Shown piece by piece: positions 43,134 through 49,813 of a stretch of 64,000 bases of DNA. The translations under genes and the position numbers were made by a program. The notes beneath the pieces are model-generated. The model was given only the letters and a program-made list of their open reading frames with translations. It did no database searches and was not told where the DNA came from. Position 1 is the first letter of the stretch. Every line of letters starts with the position of its first letter. Origin of the DNA: a virus; IMG/VR virus record IMGVR_UViG_3300023179_000106, positions 1 through 64,000 of that record. One strand, 5' to 3'.

Positions 43134-44939
43134 ATGAATCCCGAAGAGCTCAAAAGTCAGATAAGTCAGGTTGTTGACCTATGGGTCAGCGACATACTGC
43201 GTTCCAAGTTCCTCCAGAAGCCCGACAACCAGGAGAGAAGGAGCCTGTGGGACAAGTTCAAGCAGGGGATGACGAACTGGTGGTGGGGCAGGAACGGGGA
43301 AAAGTACAACCCCTACAGGTGGAGGAACAGGTTCGGCGACGAACTGGGGGTGTCCGAATCCTTCGATCCAGCCGTATTTACCTTGAACGAATACAAGAAC
43401 ATAAAGACTCTGGTTGATTCGGTCGAGGTCGGGTTCAACGAGTCCGAAGAGGGATTCGACAACCTTCGCCTTATGCAGATCGTTCGCTCCGCAGCCGAAC
43501 GTCTAAAGGAAATGCTTTTCGACGCACTGCGTGGCAGAGTGCAGGCCGCCGAACAGCCGGCTCAGGGGGCTCCATCTGCCGAACGGCCGCCGCAGTCACG
43601 ACCAAGCCCCCGCACAGGGCTCGTACAGGATCCCAAGGCGACATCTGGTGGTTCGGGAGAATCTTCTGACGGTGGTCAGGAAGGAGCCATGGGACTCGTT
43701 AAGGCCTCCGCAGTTGGAAGCACGGAGGCTGACTTGTCGTCTAGACCCAAGAGGAAGAGCGACCGCGCGAAGATCGAAGATGGCGCCCGCGAGGTCGCCG
43801 CGATGCCGAAGTCGGAGCTGAAGCCCGAAGCCACTTGGCTTAACCTAAAAAACCAAGTCAAGAAGGAAAAGCTCCCTCATGTAATCGCTTGGATGGCAAT
43901 GAAGTCGCACAAAAACCCGCTTGATGACGAAGAAATCAAGGGAGAACTACAACTGGCGCTGGGGAAGAAGGTCGACCTTGGAATCCGCGGTGCGGGCAAG
44001 ATAAAACTGAAGAGTTACCTGCAGCAAGTTCTTGACGATAAGTTCGAAAAGATGATGTCGCTTTTAGGTGTGGAGGTCGCGGGCTCCATCGGCTCCGCCG
44101 CACGGGAGCCCGCAAAGCGAACCAACCCCCGAACCGTTCCGCTCAAAGCGCCCAAAAAGACGCCCGAAAAGAAAGAGCCAGAGAATTCAAAGCCAGCGGC
44201 AGATCCAGTCAGTGAGCCCCCGGCCCGCGAGCCCAAGCAAGAACCAGAGGGCGGCGACGACGATCAACTCAAGGGCTACCTCTATGAGGGCGATCGCCCA
44301 AAGACGATAAATTCTGTCATGTCGCTCCTCCGCGACTTTGTCAAGCAAATCGGTCATGAGAGGAACAAGGTAGATGATGTGAGGAGTTGGTGGTCTTCGG
44401 AGATCAAAAGACTGGAGGGCATTCCGAAGGCCGACAAGTTCGAATACCTAGAGGCAGCCATCTTGGGGTCGGGCGAGTATGTCGACGCTATCGCCAAGGC
44501 GGTGGGCATGTCTTCTGGCGACCTGCGCAACAAGATGAAAGATTTCTTGGGTTCGGAAGGCGCCGCTTCCAAAACCACGCCTTCCGACGAAAAGACCGCA
44601 GACGAGGTGGACGAGTCTCTAGGGATCGACTCGTATTTGATGACCGACGGCAAGCCACACGGCCTAGAAAGGACTTTGAATCTCATCGGGCGTTTTATGA
44701 ACAATCCAATGGCCCTCATCAATGTGGGTCAGGACGACGCTCGGGTAAGAAGACTTGCAGAATGGTGGGACAGGGAGAAAGAGTCAATATCTAAAAATAG
44801 CGACCCCATGGGATACATCAAGAAAAGTCTTACGGAAGACAAGTCGTGGTTCAAGTCCGTTGGAGAAATATTAGGTAAATCGCCAGATTTCGTCAAGAAT
44901 ATTATGGCTTCTCATATAAAAAGAAAATCGAATCGATAA
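43134..44939 (+). CDS. Hypothetical multi-domain protein with disordered linkers
   Basis: A 601-residue protein. Three helical blocks (about 1-130, 240-330, 400-601) are separated by low-complexity linkers rich in Pro, Ser, Lys and Glu, at residues 135-230 and 330-395. Tryptophans are frequent in the first block (MTNWWWGRNG). The gene is more A/T-rich than its neighbours, which may indicate separate acquisition. There is no catalytic motif. The two C-terminal blocks look like internal duplicates (YLEAAILGSGEYVDAIAKAV and YIKKSLTEDKSW, then VGEILGKSPDFVKN). Function unknown. Confidence 0.75.
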   Translation: MNPEELKSQISQVVDLWVSDILRSKFLQKPDNQERRSLWDKFKQGMTNWWWGRNGEKYNPYRWRNRFGDELGVSESFDPAVFTLNEYKNIKTLVDSVEVGFNESEEGFDNLRLMQIVRSAAERLKEMLFDALRGRVQAAEQPAQGAPSAERPPQSRPSPRTGLVQDPKATSGGSGESSDGGQEGAMGLVKASAVGSTEADLSSRPKRKSDRAKIEDGAREVAAMPKSELKPEATWLNLKNQVKKEKLPHVIAWMAMKSHKNPLDDEEIKGELQLALGKKVDLGIRGAGKIKLKSYLQQVLDDKFEKMMSLLGVEVAGSIGSAAREPAKRTNPRTVPLKAPKKTPEKKEPENSKPAADPVSEPPAREPKQEPEGGDDDQLKGYLYEGDRPKTINSVMSLLRDFVKQIGHERNKVDDVRSWWSSEIKRLEGIPKADKFEYLEAAILGSGEYVDAIAKAVGMSSGDLRNKMKDFLGSEGAASKTTPSDEKTADEVDESLGIDSYLMTDGKPHGLERTLNLIGRFMNNPMALINVGQDDARVRRLAEWWDREKESISKNSDPMGYIKKSLTEDKSWFKSVGEILGKSPDFVKNIMASHIKRKSNR

Positions 44940-44957
44940 GAGCCTTGGAAGATTAGA

Positions 44958-45401
44958 TCAAGAGCTCTCCCAGTCGTCTTCGTCTTCGTCTTCGTCTTCC
45001 CAATCATCTTCGTCTTCGTAGTCGTCCCAGTCGTCCTCGTCCTCGTCCTCCCAATCTTCATCTTCGTCGTCTTCTTCATCTTCGTCGTCTTCGTCGTATT
45101 CGTCGTCTTCTTCATCTTCGTCGTCTTCTTCATCTTCGTCGTATCCGCGCCAATCATCGGCATCGTCGTCTTCATCTTCATCATCCTGATCGTCTTCAAG
45201 GATTTCCTCGTAGTCTTCTTCGTCCTCATCGCCGTAAGAAGCTTCCTCCCAACTCCATTCCGCTATGTATTGGAGACGAGACGGCTCATGCGGACTTTCT
45301 GATGTCTGATCGGACTTTGCGCTTGCAGAAGCCCACTCTTCATACCACCCAGTGCCGTATATGTCATCGGCAGACTCTTCGAAATCCTCTCTGAAGTGCA
45401 T
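44958..45401 (-). CDS. Extremely acidic protein (possible DNA-mimic)
   Basis: A 147-residue protein. Residues 1-55 look ordinary (MHFREDFEESADDIYGTGWY). Residues 57-145 are almost entirely Asp and Glu punctuated by Trp and Tyr, for example EDWEDEDEDDWDDYEDEDDW. The start ATG 45401 has AAGGAG upstream. The composition recalls DNA-mimic anti-restriction proteins and histone-chaperone tails, but there is no fold evidence. The nucleotide repeat (GAC/GAA triplets) suggests triplet expansion. It ends 18 bases from the convergent gene at 44939. Confidence 0.75.
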   Translation of the reverse strand: MHFREDFEESADDIYGTGWYEEWASASAKSDQTSESPHEPSRLQYIAEWSWEEASYGDEDEEDYEEILEDDQDDEDEDDDADDWRGYDEDEEDDEDEEDDEYDEDDEDEEDDEDEDWEDEDEDDWDDYEDEDDWEDEDEDEDDWESS

Positions 45402-45506
45402 CCTTTGAATGTCTCCTTTAGGGCTTTAAACTTACCAATAGAATCTAGCTGAGTCAAGGCCGGTTTAGGGCTTTGGCGGTCGTTATGTATGCGCCTCAAA
45501 CTCTTT

Positions 45507-46229
45507 TCAGCGCATGAATTTACGAACCAGTTTGCCTCCCGACTCCTCCCACATGCCGTCGGACAGGGCCTGGGCGACGCAAGCCGCGGAGGCCAAGCGG
45601 GCCTCTTTTGGGTCGTGCACGACCTCGTCGACCAGCTTGCCTGACGGGTCGAATTCGTAGTAGGAATCCGAGGCGATCTCCACCTCTAGGTCTGGGCTCA
45701 CATTGAGCACAGAGACGACTGGCAGGTCTGATATCTTGGCGTATTTCGGCTCCCTGACCGCCACGATCGCGCCTCCGCCCTTCGTTTTGACGACCTTGTC
45801 GCCCCGATTGAGGCCGACGAGAACCTCGGCCCAGGACTTCGAAGAAAGCGCCTTGATTTCGTTGGGCTCCACTATCTTCCAAGCCACAAACACTTCCCGG
45901 AAAATGTTCGATATGTCCGCGCCTTGATCTTTTGCGCAGGCCACCATGCATTTCGCCGCGGCCGAATAGTACTTGGGCGTTCTGGGGGTGAGGGGCACGG
46001 CCTTGAGCAGGACGGAAAAGCATATGTCTCTGGCCTTCTTGAACGCCACGGACCTCGCGTCTCCTTTGGCCACAAGGGAGTCATAGACCTTGGTGAATGC
46101 GTTGTACCAGGCTGCCGAAAAAACCCTTCCGAAGCTGTGGCACTCCGCCGCTAGCTTGTTGTTGGATGTTTCGGCGGGAAGCTTGGACGGGTCGACGTAC
46201 AGGAAAAGCTCTCTGGCGGGGTCGCGCAA
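45507..46229 (-). pseudogene. C-terminal half of a frameshifted thermolysin-like metalloprotease
   Basis: Read alone this frame gives 240 residues from TTG 46229 (LRDPARELFLYVDPSKL). The frame remains open further upstream, and its reading between about 46250 and 46229 (DPSYLPNALRDPARE) joins sensibly to the N-terminal half encoded at 46151-46903. It contains CHSFGRVFSAAWYNAFTK near residue 31, matching the H..G..F..A.Y block of thermolysin-type (M4) peptidases. The C-terminal third (150-240) is beta-rich and may be a separate domain. A -1 shift in reading (or a one-base deletion) is needed to join the halves. Confidence 0.65.
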
Positions 46230-46903
46230 GGCGTTGGGGAGGTAGGACGGGTCTTGGTGACGGCCCTTATGAGTTCGCCGACCTCTTCGGCAAGGCGGGA
46301 GGCGGAGTTGGAGAGCCTCAGGTCGCCGCCCGTTTCCTTGAGTACCTTTTCTATCACCGCGTCATAATTCATGAGATTGAACATCGCCACGATGTCGGAG
46401 AACGCCTCGTGGAACGACCATATCTCGAGAGCCTGGACGCTCCAGAAGTCGGGTCTCATAGAGTCGAGCACGGCGTGTCCCAGTTCGTGCGTCACTATGT
46501 CCGAGGAGTCTGCGAAGTATGTGTTTTTGCCCCTGTAGTTGTAGTAGAAGAACCTGAGGGAACGCCTGTCGTAGTACGCGTTCATTTCTACCCCGGCCGC
46601 CGGAATCACGGAAAGAGAGCTGGTGGCCGCCCACCGCTGCAGGGGCGACTTCAGCAGGGCCTGGATCGCGTTTATGCAGGATCCCACGGAGATGTGGCAG
46701 TTGAGGGCCCTTCTTTCGCTGGCGTTTTTTGGCTGCGGCGACAGGCCTTGAACCGAGTATTTCAGAGCCCCAATGGCGGGCGGCTGGACGTTCGCTACCA
46801 GGTCGGGGGTGGTGGGGTCGTTTATCACGAAGCCTCCAACCATGTTGACCAGTTCCGCGCGTATCTTTGCGAGGCGTCCCGCCTCCGTGGTTTTCTTGAG
46901 CAT
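46151..46903 (-). CDS. Thermolysin-like (M4) metalloprotease, N-terminal half, frame changes near 46255
   Basis: A 250-residue frame starting ATG 46903 with AAGGAGG 4-5 bases upstream. The zinc-binding HELGH is at residues 139-143 (SDIVTHELGHAVLDSM) and the third ligand Glu at 166 in WSFHEAFSDIVAMF, the hallmark of M4 peptidases. There is no signal peptide. The frame is protein-like until about residue 220 (LIRAVTK), after which it degenerates to low-complexity Thr/Pro/Ser, while the overlapping frame continues the family homology. The gene may be a pseudogene, need programmed frameshifting, or contain a sequence error. Confidence 0.72.
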   Translation of the reverse strand: MLKKTTEAGRLAKIRAELVNMVGGFVINDPTTPDLVANVQPPAIGALKYSVQGLSPQPKNASERRALNCHISVGSCINAIQALLKSPLQRWAATSSLSVIPAAGVEMNAYYDRRSLRFFYYNYRGKNTYFADSSDIVTHELGHAVLDSMRPDFWSVQALEIWSFHEAFSDIVAMFNLMNYDAVIEKVLKETGGDLRLSNSASRLAEEVGELIRAVTKTRPTSPTPCATPPESFSCTSTRPSFPPKHPTTS

Positions 46904-46925
46904 GCTACCTCCTTGTGGCTCTAAA

Positions 46926-46935
46926 CATATATACG
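46926..46935 (+). promoter_or_regulatory. CATATATACG promoter-like element between divergent genes
   Basis: CATATATACG lies between the divergent metalloprotease (start 46903) and MscL-like (start 46953) genes. A perfect AGGAGG follows it at 46941. The core is symmetric, so it may serve both directions. Confidence 0.4.
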
Positions 46936-46952
46936 CAACTAGGAGGTGCATA

Positions 46953-47570
46953 ATGATGGATTCCTTCCACTCGCACGAAAGAGCGTTCATCGGACGAATA
47001 GGGGAGAAAGAATGGAGGGAATACAAGAGATTCGCCTTCAGGGACGACATGCTGAAGCTGAGCGTGGGAGTCGTGCTCGGAAGCGCATTCAACAAGGTGG
47101 CAAACAGCATTTCCGACAACCTCTTGATGCCCGTTCTGTCGTTCCTCGCGCTTGATGCCGGGGAGGCCTGGAGGGACTGGTCTTGGAGTCCTCTGGTCGG
47201 CCTGAACTTCAGGCTGGGGCGGGTTGCGGGAGACGGGTTCGACTTTCTTATCGTTTCGGTCGCCCTCTATCTCGTTTATGTCAAGATGGCCGGTTTTGGG
47301 CCGAAAGAGCCCCCTCCATGCAGGCGGTGTCGCCTGTGCATGGAGTGCGTGAACCCCGAGGCGGTCAAATGCAGGTCTTGTGGAGGAGAACTAGATGGCG
47401 TCGAAAGAAGAGATCGAGTCGAGGATAAAGGAACAAAGGACGGCGGAGGCGAACAAAAAAGGACTGATGGGTCAAGGAGGAAAGATCGGAACCGTGCTTC
47501 GGATGCTGGGAAGTCCGATAGTCGGCCAGTCGGAAGACGTCGCGTTCCTCGATCTCGAGGGAAGGGGTGA
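46953..47570 (+). CDS. mscL: MscL-like mechanosensitive channel with zinc-ribbon-like tail
   Basis: A 205-residue protein. Residues 24-112 align by eye with large-conductance mechanosensitive channels: an N-terminal amphipathic helix, TM1 LKLSVGVVLGSAFNKVANSI near 35-53, and TM2 DGFDFLIVSVALYLVYVKM near 94-112. The DFLIV motif in TM2 is characteristic. Residues 123-143 carry C..C..C..C and a later C..C pair, a possible metal ribbon. The last 60 residues are charged, rich in Arg, Lys, Asp and Gly, and overlap the next gene. It would pass ions and small solutes under membrane tension. A role in lysis or osmotic protection is inference. Confidence 0.85.
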   Translation: MMDSFHSHERAFIGRIGEKEWREYKRFAFRDDMLKLSVGVVLGSAFNKVANSISDNLLMPVLSFLALDAGEAWRDWSWSPLVGLNFRLGRVAGDGFDFLIVSVALYLVYVKMAGFGPKEPPPCRRCRLCMECVNPEAVKCRSCGGELDGVERRDRVEDKGTKDGGGEQKRTDGSRRKDRNRASDAGKSDSRPVGRRRVPRSRGKG

Positions 47571-47988
47571 CGACCCGACTGGGTCGCCCATGATGGACCT
47601 GCCGGTCGCATACCTAGAAGGGGTCATGAGGCCCGAGGGCGTCGAGTGGGGGGACATAGCAGACGCCGTCCCGGTTTCTACGAGGACAGCCGGAATGCAC
47701 TTCGACGGCCTCAGTCGATCGATGCATCTTGAGATAATCTACAAGGACGAACCGCCGGAATTGAGCGTCTATCACAGGGGCCACTTGGTCTACAGAGAAG
47801 TCCAAGGCGACCTCGTCTGCTATGTGCCGCTAGACGAGTGGGAGGAGTGGGTGTCGTCCCTCTTCAAGACGGCGAAAAGAATTCAAAGGGAGTCCAAGGA
47901 ACTGGAGTTCAAGGAGAGGGTTCAACAGGCCGACGAGTCAAAGCAGTCTTGGCTCAGGCACATCGCATCCCGATGGGGAATCACATGA
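47395..47988 (+). CDS. Hypothetical protein overlapping the MscL-like gene
   Basis: A 197-residue soluble protein starting ATG 47395 with GGAGGAG 6 bases upstream. The N-terminus is helical and charged, and the centre is beta-rich (MHLEIIYKDEPPELSVYHRG). The 176-base overlap with the MscL-like frame is unusually long, yet both frames look like real proteins over at least part of it. No family recognised. It ends overlapping a convergent gene by 8 bases. Confidence 0.72.
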   Translation: MASKEEIESRIKEQRTAEANKKGLMGQGGKIGTVLRMLGSPIVGQSEDVAFLDLEGRGDDPTGSPMMDLPVAYLEGVMRPEGVEWGDIADAVPVSTRTAGMHFDGLSRSMHLEIIYKDEPPELSVYHRGHLVYREVQGDLVCYVPLDEWEEWVSSLFKTAKRIQRESKELEFKERVQQADESKQSWLRHIASRWGIT

Positions 47989-48352
47989 AGAAAAGCACAT
48001 ACGCCAACGCGGCGACCTGAACGAGTATGATCGCGCCGAACACATAGATGCTCTTTTTGATTCCCGATATCTTCTTCTCCACGGCGGCCCTCATCGGAGA
48101 AGCCACCGACTGCACAGAGGCCTGTCCGCCTCCCGCACAGAGGTTCTCGACGACGCTGCTTACCACCTCGCCGGTTGTCTCGTCAAGGGTCTGCGTCTCG
48201 CGCTCGCAGACGCAGAGCCTCTCGATCACGCGTTGAGACAGGCGCTTCACGGCCTTGGGCTCGACGTAGACCTCCGTGACCTTTGTGCGGGCGTCTGGGG
48301 CCATCTCGACCTTCTCTGCCTTCCTGCCGTCGTCAAGCGTGAACTCTGTCAT
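47981..48352 (-). CDS. Small tail-anchored membrane protein
   Basis: A 123-residue protein with a soluble N-terminal region containing a Cys pair (RLCVCERETQ), a Gly-rich hinge, and a C-terminal membrane helix (IYVFGAIILVQVAALAYVLF). Start ATG 48352 is preceded by GGAG and a CATAAATA element 28 bases upstream. The single C-terminal anchor resembles spanin or holin accessory proteins, but I recognise no family. Lysis involvement is a hypothesis. Confidence 0.72.
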   Translation of the reverse strand: MTEFTLDDGRKAEKVEMAPDARTKVTEVYVEPKAVKRLSQRVIERLCVCERETQTLDETTGEVVSSVVENLCAGGGQASVQSVASPMRAAVEKKISGIKKSIYVFGAIILVQVAALAYVLFFM

Positions 48353-48380
48353 TTTAAGTCTCCTTGTTTTGATCCGAGAG

Positions 48381-48388
48381 TATTTATG
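48381..48388 (-). promoter_or_regulatory. CATAAATA late-promoter-like element (minus strand)
   Basis: On the minus strand CATAAATA lies 28 bases before the ATG at 48352, at a conventional promoter-to-ribosome-binding-site distance. A GGAG lies between the element and the start. Confidence 0.5.
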
Positions 48389-48421
48389 GGCCGGCGAAAA
48401 AATTTGCGGACACAAAAAGCA

Positions 48422-48455
48422 GGGGGTCGATTGGTCTTTTGACCAATCGACCCCC
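48422..48455 (-). terminator. Rho-independent terminator downstream of the 48479-48763 gene
   Basis: A perfect 15-bp stem (GGGGGTCGATTGGTC and its complement) encloses a 4-base loop at 48437-48440. Read on the minus strand the stem is followed by GCTTTTTGTG. It lies 23 bases past the stop at 48479, so it fits the minus-strand gene. Confidence 0.85.
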
Positions 48456-48478
48456 TCAAGACCGCGTCGGGCGGGATT

Positions 48479-48763
48479 TCAGGCTCCGTGGACGACCAGA
48501 TCAGCAAGCGTGTGCTTGCTGAGCGTGGTCCGAGAAGAGCCACGGATGGTTGCCATCTCGCTCTTCTTGAAGCTCTTGACGGGGGCGTCCTGGAGGCGGG
48601 CGCAGACTGCGTTGCCCCTCCGCAGGACATATCCCTTCACGATGTTGCCCTTCACCTCCGTGACCGCGAGGGTCGTCCGAACGGGCTTGCTGTGGGTTCC
48701 CTTGTAGAAGAACTTCCAGACGGGAAGGTTCCTGATGAGGCAAAAGTCATTGGTCTTCGACAT
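48479..48763 (-). CDS. Small basic hypothetical protein
   Basis: A 94-residue basic protein. The core (KPVRTTLAVTEVKGNIVKGY and VLRRGNAVCARLQDA) is beta-rich, suggesting a small barrel that could bind nucleic acid. GGAG lies 10 bases before ATG 48763, and the gene is followed by a strong terminator, so it is probably a single-gene transcript. Function unknown. Confidence 0.72.
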   Translation of the reverse strand: MSKTNDFCLIRNLPVWKFFYKGTHSKPVRTTLAVTEVKGNIVKGYVLRRGNAVCARLQDAPVKSFKKSEMATIRGSSRTTLSKHTLADLVVHGA

Positions 48764-48826
48764 TTTTGAACTCCTTTCTTTTAAGTTCAGGTGTGTGGTC
48801 ACATTCTAACAAAATCTAAGCCGCTG

Positions 48827-49297
48827 TCAACGTCTTCCTTCAAGCATCTCCAAGATGTTGTCGGCGTCCGCTCGGCTGTCGAGAATCTGGTCTTCCAGGA
48901 ACAACGCGACATACATCCCGTCGACGGAGTCCTCGGGCGACGAGGCCGCCAGCTCCTCGGCCTGCGCATGGCGCAGGACGTAGTTCTGCACGACTTGATC
49001 TTCAAGCGCCAGCGCGGAACGGAGGATTTCCGCTGGGTCCGACGACTTGACCTGAAATTCCCCGACGGCACTGGGGACTGACGGGTCTAACCCGCGGCGG
49101 GTCGCGATGCCGTGAATCAGCCTGCGGAACTGTTCGATGTGCTTCATTTCCCCGGAGGCCTGCTCCAGGAAGAACTCCGACATTTCTTCGCGGTGCAGGC
49201 CACGCACGGTGGTGGCGGCCTGCATGTAGAAGTGCCAGTGTGCGTACTCATTCGCCAGGTCGACCTTCAGGAGGCCAACCATCTCGTCAATCTTCAT
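48827..49297 (-). CDS. Ferritin-like / bacterioferritin-like protein
   Basis: A 156-residue four-helix protein. Helix A contains NEYAHWHFYMQAA, helix B contains EQASGEMKHIEQFRRLI (the E..H metal site), and later helices contain LALEDQVVQNYVLRH and LFLEDQILDSRADADNIL, giving the repeated E-x-x-H/E pattern of ferritin-like di-iron proteins. Bacterioferritins and DPS-like proteins oxidise and store iron and protect DNA. ATG 49297 is chosen because the homology starts there. The start overlaps the upstream gene by 11 bases. Confidence 0.8.
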   Translation of the reverse strand: MKIDEMVGLLKVDLANEYAHWHFYMQAATTVRGLHREEMSEFFLEQASGEMKHIEQFRRLIHGIATRRGLDPSVPSAVGEFQVKSSDPAEILRSALALEDQVVQNYVLRHAQAEELAASSPEDSVDGMYVALFLEDQILDSRADADNILEMLEGRR

Positions 49298-49583
49298 TTT
49301 CAATGTCCTTTCTTGGGCTGAACTTGGGCTCTCCTTGTCCGTCGAAGCCAACTATGCTGACCGAGCCGGACAAGAAATTCTTCCACAGTATTTCGCCGAT
49401 CCTAACGGATCCGCACCACTGTATGACCTTGAATATGTCGTCCAGTTCTTTGATGTCCTGGAGTACGCATGCGGCGATTATGTCGTCCATCTCCTCGCGC
49501 GAGAGAGAAACATACTTGCCCTCCTCCTCGCACCAGTGGAGGTCGTCGGCGGGTATGATGTTGTTGATTACGTATTTATACAT
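49287..49583 (-). CDS. Hypothetical protein
   Basis: A 98-residue acidic protein from ATG 49583, which has AAGGG at 7 bases. ATGs at 49604 and 49607 in the same frame would add 7-8 residues including CPQGH. Two helical segments (DDIIAACVLQDIKELDDIFK, IQWCGSVRIGEILWKNF) suggest a small helical bundle. A TATAAATA string lies just inside the frame. The stop overlaps the ferritin-like start. Confidence 0.6.
   Translation of the reverse strand: MYKYVINNIIPADDLHWCEEEGKYVSLSREEMDDIIAACVLQDIKELDDIFKVIQWCGSVRIGEILWKNFLSGSVSIVGFDGQGEPKFSPRKDIENED
49573..49580 (-). promoter_or_regulatory. Exact TATAAATA (T4 late consensus) on the minus strand
   Basis: The sequence TATAAATA is present on the minus strand directly after the ATG at 49583. 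It could drive the downstream ferritin-like gene about 280 bases away, or it may be coincidental, since it lies inside an open frame. Confidence 0.3.
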
Positions 49584-49627
49584 GAAATGCCCTTGTGGGC
49601 ACATCATATTAGAAAATGCGAGATAAA

Positions 49628-49783
49628 TCAACTCCGGCGCTCGCGGCGGGACTTCCATTTTTCCCACCCGTGCTTCGTAAAGAACGCGGCGGTCGCGTAC
49701 AGGACGCCCCCGGCCACGGTTCTGACGAGCCATGCGATCAACGCGCAGCTTGCAATGCTGACGGCAACAAATCGCCTCTTCAA
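49628..49783 (-). CDS. Small membrane protein, TTG start
   Basis: A 51-residue frame starting TTG 49783, with GGGAGGG six bases upstream. It encodes a basic N-terminus (MKRRFVAVSIASCALIAWLV), one hydrophobic membrane segment, a Gly-Gly kink, then aromatic and basic residues ending KSRRERRS. The gene fills the gap between the terminase and the preceding minus-strand cluster. Size and topology resemble small phage lysis or membrane-interaction proteins. Function unknown. Confidence 0.6.
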   Translation of the reverse strand: MKRRFVAVSIASCALIAWLVRTVAGGVLYATAAFFTKHGWEKWKSRRERRS

Positions 49784-49799
49784 TTGCGTCCCTCCCTAA

Positions 49800-49811
49800 C
49801 TAGATATCTAG
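49800..49811. promoter_or_regulatory. 12-bp palindrome between divergent genes
   Basis: CTAGATATCTAG is a perfect palindrome located two bases before the terminase ATG and 17 bases from the divergent small gene. It could be an operator, but may be chance. No Shine-Dalgarno sequence is obvious for the terminase start. Confidence 0.35.
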
Positions 49812-49813
49812 AG

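Noticed and set aside
45507-46229. The downstream metalloprotease frame as a separate complete gene
   Set aside because: Its TTG start lies after sequence (DPSYLPNAL) that belongs to the same protein, and it has no ribosome-binding site. A frameshift explains it better.
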